Shown here: piece after piece, positions 21,801-31,797 of the stretch
How the letters are laid out: the number at the start of each line of letters is the position of its first letter
Position numbering within the stretch: the stretch's first letter is position 1
Notes under the pieces: model-generated
Seen by the model: the letters and a program-made list of their open reading frames with translations, nothing else
The model's database searches: none
Told to the model about the DNA's origin: nothing
DNA from: Phoronis australis
Lineage: Eukaryota > Phoronida > Phoronidae
NCBI GenBank assembly: GCA_002633005.1
Contig: NMRA01000456.1
Coordinates: forward strand, 63,147 to 125,146
DNA length: 62,000 bases
Direction of reading: 5' to 3'
Position numbers and translations under genes: made by a program

Positions 21801-24800
21801 TGTGAGCAAAGCAACATTGTATATACTTTGTATAAACATTGTATATTTCTTCCTGCTTTGAAAAAAGAGCCCCCACTGTGAGCCTTCAGAGGCTTCCTAG
21901 TAATCATTACAATGTGTGTGTCCAAACTTGAAAGGTTCCTATTGACAGTGGGCGTCCAAATGATACATTGGTCGTCCTTGCCAGGGCCTCCAGATTAGTG
22001 CTAGGATGTCCATTTGGACGCCCAGGACATACGCTGCATAAAGACCTGCTTCTGAGTGAGTCAGGTGAGCTGTTTCAAGGTCAAGTACATATACGGAATT
22101 ACCCGATGAGTTACAGATGGACAATGGCAATAGCCAGACTATTTCATAACCTTCCGTGATGAACCAACAAGTGCCGTTATCCATCCGCAACCCGTCGCAT
22201 AATTCCATACAGTACTAGACTTTTACTGGAATGGCTCCGTTGTCCTGCGAGAATATTCTTAAAGCCTGTGAAATTCTCCTGATTTGAAAACCTGCTTCTG
22301 CTATACAACATCAGGTCAGTCTTATTGAAGCCATTTCTGTGTCACACAATAAAAACAGCTAATTTAAGAAGTTTGTATCGTAGAGTTAAGACTTAACAAA
22401 TGTGTCAGCTCATCAACCGTCAACCTGACACTAAATGCAAACAACTTGAAATTTCTTTTTCGGAATTGAGCAGTATCAGTGCGGAAAAGTGAAGTCCACC
22501 TTGTGGCTAACTTGTAATAAACTTGATTGTGGTAGTGTGAACTTTGGAATTCCTCTGGGGAAGAAATGGGAAAGAGAGAAAAATATTTCTTGTGTTTGGA
22601 AATTCTGTTGTTATTATTATTATTATTATTGTTATTATTATTATTATTGTTATTATTATTATTGTGATATTTAAAATGAGGGTGGCCTCTTCAGTGATAG
22701 CACTGCTTTCCAAGAGGGCCTTCAACAAGAAAAACAGTATTATAATACAATGAAGTAATAAAACAACAATGAAATATACCTAACAAAGATACAATTAAAA
22801 CAGGTTGAGAATTAAGACATTAACTAAATGACGAATAATGGTAAAAATTTAACTAAGACAGATGAAATAAATTAAGAGATGACTCCAGACAGTGAGAGTA
22901 TTTACGACAATGAAAAAATTAAAAAAGAGGTTCGGATTTGGTGGGAAATTGGTTGCACAAGCTGGTACCTTTATTAAATGTAATGATGTACACGATAATG
23001 TCACATGGTCAATGATGAATATCGCGTAGAACAACCTTGGTTGTTATCTCAGGTGCTGCACTTTTGTATTCAATATTGAATTATTGATTACCTTGAGTTT
23101 TAATACTTATCTGGTAATGTGTTGGCTTTATCAGTTATGAATTGACAAATAATGGAAGAAGTTTGTATTGCACATGATGTATTTGCAAATATTCCTGCCT
23201 TATAATTGCTGCAACCTGGCATTTTTGTTACCATGAGAGTTTTATCAATGCTAATGGAAACACTCACTTCTTTGAAACCTATCAATTGTACTGATTGAAT
23301 GTCTGTTAGCATGTGCTTAATAGCTACATAAGGCACATTTAGGTACAAAGTATGCCCTTTCATCCACAACAATGTTTGGTAATAACTGTGGCTCATTTAT
23401 AGTTTTTCAAATGTATATTACTTAAGTATCAATTGTCAGTGTTAAGTAACCTTTTCAAAATTTTGTCTGGAGCACTGTTTTAAAGGGGCATTACCTTAAT
23501 GTATGTTGCAGCCTTACTAGGATACACTGTCTTATTCATTCGGGAAATTAATGAAAGAAAACTAATGGGGGGACTCCATGTTCACAGTTACTTGTTGTGG
23601 CAATGAAGAAAGGTCATTCTTTTTGGCTGAATATGATGCCTGGAGCTAAAAAACACTGAAGTTATCACCAGCGAGCTGGGTAAACTCCGAGGTCACCAAA
23701 AATCTTAAGTTTCTCAAACGTCCCACAGGTGTTCATTTGCAAGGCAATGCTTGATATTCTTAAACTAACTTTTGCCCATTTGTGCATTGTTTTTTCTTTA
23801 AAAAAGTTATTGTAAAATGCTCAGGTAATAGTAATTAATTTTAACTAATGCAGTAAAATCATTTTCTAACTGCGTGCCATGCTAACAAAAATCCAAATGT
23901 CAACGAAAAGTTAAAAAATATCTTTGAAAATACCAACAATCGATGGAATTTCGTGCGGATCGCTATTGCAATTGTTGTGTGATGTCATGAAATATTTGAA
24001 GCTGTGGTTGGCCTGTAATAAGTGAATAAAAACCAGAAAAGCTATTATATTTAGACTTACTGTCATTAAACTTTGGGTTTTAATGTTAATTGCTTCTTTA
24101 CAATTAAAGCTGCACTCCGTCCTGTTTAGCTGGCTAAAAACCAATATCAAATTGCAGCAAATCTTCACTTACGGTATTTAGTGCCCAATATGACCGACAA
24201 GGAAAATTGTGTCAAATTGATCCACAAAAATAACAATTAACCATTTTTATGTAATATGTTTGCACTGGACAGGTGTAGATTTCATAAAACGACAATTGGT
24301 AAAGTTTCCTCAAGTTTCCAGCAAGGTCAGTCTCGAACTACCCCTAAGCCTGATAGCAATTCTAATTCCATTACTAACAAGAACAAAGAAAACTCAAGAT
24401 CACTCAAAGAACATCAAAATGATGAGCAATTCAAGAAGTTTGTATTAGAAATTACAAAATAGATTCCTGTCATGGTAAGGGGTATCATGAGATAGATTTT
24501 GTGAGAGTGAAAGGATTCATTTGTAGCCACATTAACAGGGTGAAATACAGTTTGGGTATGAGTGGCCTTATGAACAAGTGTGTGTACTTAGCCATATATT
24601 CCCAAAACTGGACTTTAAAGCTTAACTTCAATGGAATTTTGTTATTTTAGATTTATTCAGCTAACCAGGTAGTCTTAGCAAAGCCTTAGCAAGATGAGAA
24701 AATGTGAATTCAATTATGCAAATGATGGCCTGTCAAATTATAGATGAAGCTGTCTTTTCGTACCATATTGCGTCACTGTGACAAAATATAACAACAAAAT

Positions 24801-26854
24801 ACCGATAACAGTTGAAAGCCCGTAGAATTTCATTTTCTTCTTCGTACCCATCAGCCTTTAATTCGGTGATGAGACCATATCTTTATTTAAATTTAGCAAA
24901 AAAAAGAAAGGTAAAATAAAAGCAGAACAATATGTGTCTTTGCAATATAAATGTTCACAATAAATCTCAAACGTCTTATGGTTACATTTTTAGTTATTTG
25001 ATAAAGTTGTGATAATGTTTAAAAAATAATGATCATTCCTTTTATCTGTGCTCAAAGCACGCATTGGGTACTTATCAACACTCTCTGTTGCTCTTGTCTA
25101 ACTCTTGTAATATTGTAATATAAGTGTAATACTGCACGTGTAATTATGACCAATTAAAAGGCTTGTTTTCTTTTTCAATAATGTTTATTGTTAGCCTTCT
25201 TTTTGTGTATTTGCAGGTGCAGAATTTACTGCAACAGATGCAAGACAAATTCCAGAATATGTCTGACCAAATCATCACGAGGAATATCCTTTTAGCACTT
25301 GATAAGCTTTATGTGAACATAGTTTGACACTAAAACAATTTCTTTTCAACACCAGGTTTGACATAAGTAAATGCTCGAAAGTGTGCGCGGAAAAACTAAA
25401 ATACCGTAGGATAGAAAATTGACCTCACTGGTATCAGTCTGAGTGGGTTCTGATGGGGGGATACAAGTGACAAATATGCCATCACCCACATTTTTGAGCG
25501 GACATTTTCGCCTGTGTCGAGCGCTGAACACAAATAACAGTTACTGTAGATGAACTAATGCTGCACTGCTCTGTAATGGGGGACTTGCAAATTTATTTTC
25601 GCTGCCAGGATCGATGTGGGCTGTTCTGGTCCTCATCTTCCCATGTATTTGATTGCTGTGGACAGTGATTGTTTATTGTTGATCTTTTGGAAATTGTAGA
25701 TCAATGTATTGAAAAAAGTTGTCAAATGGTAGTGTAATTAATCAAGAATGACCTTTAAAATCTTTTGCATTCATGCTTTGCAAAGTATTTGTAATCTCTT
25801 TATGTCTTGCGCTCGATTGGTAGTGCTTGTACCTACATCGCCACGGCTAGGTCGGTGTATCATTCTCGGCTATTACATGACATTTACGAAGTTTGTATAA
25901 AGTTATGGGCCTGGATTAAATCTGGAGGCAGCGAAGTATCAATTTGTGTCCTTTTCACTCAACAGTTGAATTAAATTACCATTACTTTACGTTCGATAGT
26001 GCAACAATTAGACTTCTCTGTAATGCTGTTTTCAGTGTACGATATGTGGTACGGTCAGTGTTTTTGCGCACGTACATGTGTAAAAACCCTGCTTTTAGTC
26101 AAAAACAAACTTTTTTGATTTAGACCGTTAGCTTGTTCCTATAGTTTGGAAAGAACTGACATTTTTTTAGTCTTTTTCAGTTGAGACAACATGCTCAACA
26201 AAGTCAGCTTGCTAACAAGGATTGGCCTATTGTATGAGCTTTCCAATAGTTACAAACTAATGTATGAATTTATTGCAAGCCTAGAAGCCACTTCTCATCT
26301 GATAATTTCTGGGAAAGCATTATTTATGTTAGACGTTTTTTTTTGGATGTGACAAGCAGTTTTACATGTGGATTTTGATTTCAAGGAATTTTTTGTAAAA
26401 ATTTAATGCTTCCACAGGAATGCGTGTTAACTTGCCTTAATTCTGAGTAGGTCTGTGTGTATGAAAAGCAGTTATGAGGCTACCCTGGTGTGTGGTGAGG
26501 TATGCCGTGATATATGTTGTCCACAAAGAAATTTTCAGCAAGACGTTATAAGTACACTTAAAATACTTGGCTACTTGTAACTTAGGCTTTTAGCTTTACC
26601 AGCAAAGCACCGACCCACTGACAGCTGAAGTTGTGGGTACCATTTTGGGGCTCATCTTAAATACTAACTCAACTTTGTTTGCTGATAATGTCACTTTAAG
26701 AGGAGAGAGACTGCCACCTGGTAGAACTAACTCCATCGCTGTTGTTACCAAACCTTAACTGTTTTCACTAGATGAGATGGGCAACCGTATTGACGATCTG
26801 GAAAAGAATGTCTCTGACCTCATGACCCAAACTGGAGGTGATGATGAGAAGTAG
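18846..26854 (+). CDS. HSBP1: Heat shock factor-binding protein 1
   Basis: Three coding exons: 18846-18908 (21 codons, ending LTTF), 25217-25283 (LLQQMQDKFQNMSDQIITR) and 26769-26854 (DEMGNRIDDLEKNVSDLM, TAG 26852-26854), giving 71 aa against 76 in human. The family is one continuous amphipathic helix that forms a coiled-coil trimer; it binds the trimerisation heptads of HSF1, damps the heat-shock response and also helps assemble the WASH complex. The hydrophobic heptad pattern is intact here. Intron 1 (18909-25216) is ordinary GT-AG but swollen with transposons. Intron 2 starts ATATCCTT and ends AC; no GT-AG choice nearby gives the conserved ITRIDEM junction. The gene is head to head with FBXO15. 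The C-terminus after GGDDEK is shorter than in vertebrates. Confidence 0.96.
19020..19863. repeat. Inverted-repeat-bounded segment (candidate TIR element)
   Basis: CCAAAGTTCGTCCGCC at 19050-19065 is matched in reverse complement by GGCGGACGAACATTGGG at 19804-19820. Weaker similarity continues outward to GTCCG-containing ends near 19025 and 19860. The interior has no transposase. It may be a non-autonomous DNA transposon, or two outward copies of one repeat. It lies in HSBP1 intron 1. Confidence 0.45.
19864..20668 (-). mobile_element. hAT-like MITE, copy 1 (carries a nested insertion)
   Basis: The ends CAGGCCTTTATGCAGCG and CCTGGATAAAGGCCTG form imperfect TIRs. The 8-bp target CGGACGGA is repeated exactly at 19856-19863 and 20669-20676. 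Several TGGACGCCC-type motifs sit just inside both ends, like the subterminal transposase sites of hAT elements. Without its own 322-bp insertion and 4-bp duplication it is 479 bp, close to copy 2 (465 bp, opposite orientation). There is no transposase, so it is non-autonomous. Confidence 0.85.
20004..20325. mobile_element. 322-bp insertion nested in hAT-like MITE copy 1
   Basis: Copy 2 lacks this segment and so shows the empty site. The segment begins TGTAGTG and ends CACTACA (perfect 7-bp TIR), and ATAC is duplicated at 20000-20003 and 20326-20329. No coding capacity is seen. The superfamily is not recognised. Confidence 0.75.
20677..21272. mobile_element. TIR element with ends ACCTAAATATCGGACA
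   Basis: ACCTAAATATCGGACA at 20677-20692 is exactly mirrored by TGTCCGATATTTAGGT at 21257-21272. The 596-bp interior has no recognisable ORF. The ends differ by a few bases from those of the outer element (19839/21459), so both belong to one non-autonomous family. Confidence 0.55.
21504..22200. repeat. Interspersed repeat interrupted by hAT-like MITE copy 2
   Basis: Flanks such as TTTACAGTGTCCTGCT and ATACGGAATTA..CCGATGAG are shared with 32461-32700, which lacks the insertion. The same repeat family therefore occurs twice in the window, once split by the MITE at 21584-22048. The true ends of the family are not resolved. Confidence 0.6.
21584..22048 (+). mobile_element. hAT-like MITE, copy 2
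   Basis: The 465-bp element runs from TAGGCCTTTATCCAGG to GCTGCATAAAGACCTG. The 8-bp target CTTCTGAG is repeated exactly at 21576-21583 and 22049-22056. It is the reverse complement of copy 1 over its full length apart from copy 1's nested insertion. The different target duplications show that the two copies inserted independently. Confidence 0.87.
22607..22664. repeat. TTA microsatellite
   Basis: An interrupted (TTA)n tract with three TTG variants lies in HSBP1 intron 1. Confidence 0.92.
25284..26768 (+). other. HSBP1: U12-type AT-AC intron of HSBP1
   Basis: The 5' splice site is ATATCCTT (25284-25291), the minor-spliceosome consensus. The 3' end reads CCTTAAC (26753-26759), a near-perfect U12 branch site, with the branch A ten bases before the terminal AC at 26767-26768. 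Joining at these sites gives ITR-I-DEM, exactly the conserved HSBP1 frame. No GT lies at the exon 2 end. Confidence 0.88.
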
Positions 26855-28670
26855 AGACATCTGGAGGACAGATTGGAACTGACATTTGCTTTATCCAATG
26901 TAGAACATTGTCACGACATTTGTCTCTAGTGTGTTTTGGGAGTGTTTTGTGTGAATTTTGGACTTCACATACAAGAAGATGTTTGTAGTGGATCACATAC
27001 TCAGTGCTCCTTTTAGACTAGATGGTGTGATTAAACAATACTTTCATTAGATTCATACTTCTTTTTTATTTATAGGTCTAAATAAATTGTTGTCCATTCT
27101 GAGTAAATATGATGGCTTCTCATTATTTGACTCATTCTAAAGTTGAAAGTCAAAAAGAATGATCGTGCTGAAGATTCGATGCCAATGTACCTGATTGTAA
27201 ATTAATTGTGCAAAATATATTTTTTGTCTTTATTGAAGGAGACTGTTTTCTTTTTCCACCGTTCATGTTAGCAAACATTTCCCTTCAATATACCAATATA
27301 CCTCCCATTGTAAATCCAAAGTTTATGTTCTGGATCTTGATGTTACTTATTTTATCTGCATTTGAGACCGCTCCAAGCAGAAACACGTGTAACAATCATG
27401 GCCTCATGGGAAGAAAATGGTGTAGTCACTCTCCTGGTGGAAAATGACAGTACCATATCATACACACACCATATCATCAACATTAGCATAAACTCTTATT
27501 TAATAATTTAATATCTTAGTTGTGATTTTCAGTAAGTGTCGGATGACAAACAATAGTCTAGTTAGGCCAAATAACGTTCATGGTTCTGGTATGTACCACT
27601 TTTAGAACACATTTTGAACTCTAAAGCCCAGCAGGGTAAATCTGTCTTTTTCCCAGTTAAAGGGGCGGAGATGCAGCTTTAACTGGCCCTTGAGTTCATA
27701 TATCCTGACTTGTCTGTCATCACACTAATTGCATACCCTAACTATGTTAATTGAAACTGCACAACCTTTTGTTTTATAGAAGAAAATTTCTGTCACGTTT
27801 TTAGTCAATCATGGGGGAAATATGCGCAACCATACCTCCAGCTATACCGTACATTACACTTTTTGCATGTTCTTGAGCACTATTACATATATTGGGAAAG
27901 TTACCGCGATTTTCCTTAGATTACCCATGGGCGTGTATTTGGAAAATGAAAATTTTCAGGCGTTTTAGTAATACCAAATTAACGCCCGGGCGTTAATTGG
28001 GGAAAGGGGGTGTGTAAACGGAAAGTCATAGTTTTGGATTCGCAAATGCTAGCATGAAGCGATATGTATTTTTGTAAGTGAAACGGCTCTTCTGAGTTCG
28101 CCGACACTTTGTTGGTTTTCATAAATGATAAATGCTCCAAAAACTGAATTTGTGACTAAGATTTGACCCAAAGTGTACTTTTAAGAGAAAATTTCCAAAT
28201 AAACGCCCCACTATCTGGACACTTGAGACCAGAAGTTGTAACACCAAATAAATTGTTGCCAACCACATAAAATATTGTAGTGGCAGTTACGTTGATGTTG
28301 ACAATTTATCTCGTAAACTATCTCGTGCATTATTGCCCAGGCGACATTTGGTAACAGTGTACCCTGCATTTAATACATTCATTTTAGCAGCACCGATTAA
28401 GTGAGCAACATAGGCCTCATTTTATGTAGTAGGACCTGGCGTTAGAAATTAAAGATATACATTGAAAATGTAGGATATCTAATTCAAAATTCATTTCAAG
28501 GAACTCGTTTCAATATTTCTCAGCATTGAAGTAAAATTCAGCATTTTAAAGGTAATTTAATCATATCATAGAAAATTCGACATCAGATCCCCAAATATAA
28601 AAGTATACTAAACGAGTTTTATCTATCTGAAATAAGTCTCAAGGAAATTGATGAATTTCGGTCAGCTCTA

Positions 28671-29262
28671 CAAAGTGTCCCAAAACGCTCTCACAATTCA
28701 AATGACAACTTTTTTATTGGCTTAGGAACTAGATGTATTGGGTTTAAGTTTACAAACCGTAGATCGAAAAAGAAATTTGAGTACTTAAACTCATTGGTCA
28801 TCAAATTGGAGAGGTTTTCTTTGCACTCCATCTGTTTCCAGTTGTATTGCGTAATGATTTTTTGTTCTTCAAAACTGAATCGTTTGCTTGCATTTCCCGT
28901 GCATACTACACACACAACATGTGCGCACCCAGCTTAAAATATAGGGAGGCTCGAATTTTTGAGGATGTGGACCTTTTACTAAAGAAAAAAAAACGAATAC
29001 GGGGATGGTTCAGGGCGATGAATTGTGCATACGTCGAATTCCTGCCTTATTGGACTTTTGTCTCGTTTTTCTTTGAGGCGGACCTTTGTTCCCATGCACA
29101 TTTGAGCCCCCCGAGCCACCCACCTGGGTGTGCGCATGCATAGCACACCCACGTTAAAAATAAGGTGTAACCATGCAGTAGGCCTTCGTAGACTCTCAGT
29201 TACCCACGGGGTCTGAATTTGAACTCCAGACGTTGAAGTGTGCACATTTTTGGGACACACTG
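28671..29262. mobile_element. Mariner/Tc1-like MITE
   Basis: The left end CAAAGTGTCCCAAAA and the reverse complement of the right end, CAGTGTGTCCCAAAA, agree at 13 of 15 positions. Both ends abut TA (28669-28670 and 29263-29264), the Tc1/mariner target. GTGTCCCAAAA termini are common in this superfamily. The 592-bp interior has no intact transposase, so it is non-autonomous. Confidence 0.72.
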
Positions 29263-29639
29263 TATCTTTTCCCCCCGCAGCAACCAGAAACTGGACTACC
29301 TGCCGTGTTTTATCAAGAGATTATAAAACGGACACAAAGGCACTCATTCCAGGCACCTCAGTCGGGACCTCACCTTTCCAGAAAATTAGGCTACTTCAAG
29401 GAATGGCCATAATAAAAAGTTTTCCCGAAACTGGATAATAATAAAACAAACCTTGATCTTGAACCACGAGCAGAAGAATAGGTACGAATCCACTGTTGGA
29501 ACCCAATGAGTTATAATTACTTCAGGCAGCTCCCAGCTACCCGTCAGTGCGCTGGACCTAGACCCTTTCTTACTCTCCGTGAAACACTGTTGGCTCACGG
29601 TTACTCAACTCCTGACCGCTGCATCCCCGGTATTATACC

Positions 29640-29800
29640 TCCGCCTAGGCTATGGCGGACGTGGGGTGGGGGCCGGGCGGTGGGTTCGATAAAAATTTGG
29701 TGACATCCAAAGAACGGGGGTGGGTGGGGGAGGGGGTGGCAATAGCAAGAGGGTAGGTTGGCGAAATCAAATTGGTTTGTGCCCCCCCCCCCCCNCTCAA
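29640..29800. repeat. G-rich tract and poly-C run with an ambiguous base
   Basis: Several runs of three or more G at about 29660-29740 could form a G-quadruplex. A run of 13 C at 29782-29794 is followed by an N at 29795, the only undetermined base noticed, so local sequence is uncertain. Confidence 0.7.
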
Positions 29801-31797
29801 TAATTTTTTCCTTCCTATGGGCCTGTTTGGACGTTCGTGGCCGGGAACACGACGAATAAAATACGGTCAGTCTGGTATATTAGCCAGTGAGCAGCTTCTG
29901 ATAGTAACTCAACCGCTTTGACGACAGACGCAACTTAAACTGGCTCCCGCGTCTATCTGAAAAGAGTCGATTTTGTTTGAACTTTCGCGTGACGTATAAC
30001 GTGTGCGTGTCGTGTGCCGTATGCCACACACAAAATGCATTTACGCTTTGATGTTACGAACGTTTAAAATATCCATGTTTAATCTTGCACTACTCGGACA
30101 TGGAATTTCAAAACAATGACACTGGACGTCCATATGTGGAGAGGTGATACTTAAAATTATTTTCAGATATTGCATAAAAAGACATAGTTTGTTATTTTTT
30201 ACGTTAAAATTTAAATTTTAGGCAGATTTATGGGCGTTAACTGGTGAAAAGCTACCATTCCAAACATTCAATGTTCCTAACCCCAAACTTACCTCGCGGG
30301 CTAAGTTCCTCCCGTACCCAACGCTTACCAAGTCTGATGTTCCTACCCAAACTTCTTGGAGTGCATAACGTGCATGATCTCGGAGGCGCAAAAGCGTCGG
30401 CACTTCGATCGAGGATTGACTAAGATACCCCAGAACTGCTGCGTTTTCGTTAGCACTTTCGTAGTCCGCAATTCGCTTACTTCAAAATATACAAAAATAC
30501 ATACACAGGGGAGAGGGGCCATTGATCGACGGTCGTACAATTAAATTCATATAGAGAGTGGAAGCGGTGCTTTGACGTGTTCATTTAAATGCTGGCGAAA
30601 ATGTTCCCTTTCGGTCGCGAGCACGTCTGCCGAGCGTCACAAGCTCAGAACCAGGATGGCGCGTGGATAAAAACAATGAAATGATTCCCGCTCAAAATGA
30701 TTTTTAACTGGTTATGGCAGCAATAAATTCTAGTGTTCTGTACGTGTCCCGACCTGCCATCGCGACTAGCTGTGAATTGGCCATAACGTAAGCCGTAACC
30801 GAGTAAATCCGACTCGTATTGTATTACAGCGGGTCCCACTTCGACATTTCTTTGTACAGTCAGCTTAGCGTTCATTTTTGCCATGACCCTATGAACCATA
30901 TGAGACAAAATGTGTTTTAGTTGTGACGGGACTCTGGTTTTAACTCTGATAGGCCGGAATCGGGTGAAAGTGTTTTATTTTTGCATCGGTTGATTATATA
31001 ATTATGAGTCCCGCGTCGTTTGCTCCTCCGCGTGAGGTCAATTCTCCGTTACAGTCGGTTCCTACACAGACTAACTGAAGGCCAAGAATTGTATTATTTT
31101 ATATGTGATTACACGTTGTATCGCGGCACCAAACCAAAAAACTTAAGGAAATAAGAAAGGGACATTTTAATTACGTCATGAGTGCTCATATTTTTCAAGA
31201 GCCCTATTTCAATTGATTATGACGCAAAATTAATGAATGCTGCCAGTGATTTGTCTGACTAATTATCATCTGTTGTGATTTAGGAGTGCCTTCAGGTTCG
31301 GAAACTCGAGCAGAAACTCGAGATTTCGAGTTCAGACTGATTCGAATTTTAACTGAGGACCGCAGTCAAGGGCCAAACTGAAATAGAATTATACAATCAA
31401 CCGTGCAGTACTCGGGCACAGAAAAAAGACTACTATTTTCAGTTTGAATTCGAATTCAATATAGAATAACGTATGAAAAATTCGATTTCCATTTCTAGTA
31501 AAAAGATAAGATCCCGGTGCTGTTGTCTCAGGGTAGATCTGTATGGCTGTGCATGTCTTTGCTTCGTCCATCGCTCTAACCGATCAATCAACAACCACAA
31601 GTCACCGACTTGCACCGGACCGGAGTTACAAAGTCTATGATGCAATGCAAGTTGAGTAAGCAGCCCTCCGCAGGTCTACGGAATGTCGCGCTATCTAGCG
31701 TTTGAGCAGAGAACCAGCTCTCATACGTTTTCTAACCTCCCATCGCAACCAATCACAGCGCTCATTTTATTTGCCCTCATCAGAACGATTCGCAAAA

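Larger units (their letters stand above)
26855..31797. other. HSBP1 3' flank and HSBP1-PLA2G15 intergenic region
   Basis: A likely HSBP1 poly(A) signal AATAAA lies at 27081-27086. Beyond it no exon was recognised on either strand. The stretch holds a mariner-like MITE (28671-29262) and a G-rich/C-run region with one ambiguous base (29640-29800). The last 100 bp before 31798 must hold the PLA2G15 promoter or 5' UTR. Confidence 0.6.

Noticed and set aside
19864-22048. A single 2.2-kb palindrome (giant foldback)
   Set aside because: Each arm has its own exact 8-bp target duplication, so it is two separate MITE insertions.
24256-24462. 68-codon plus-strand ORF, Ser/Asn/Lys rich, in HSBP1 intron 1
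   Set aside because: It could be a C-terminal exon, but no upstream partner exon or homology was found, and HSBP1 splices correctly without it.
28979-29260. 93-codon minus ORF as a transposase
   Set aside because: It lies inside the mariner-like MITE, but no DDE or helix-turn-helix pattern could be read in it.
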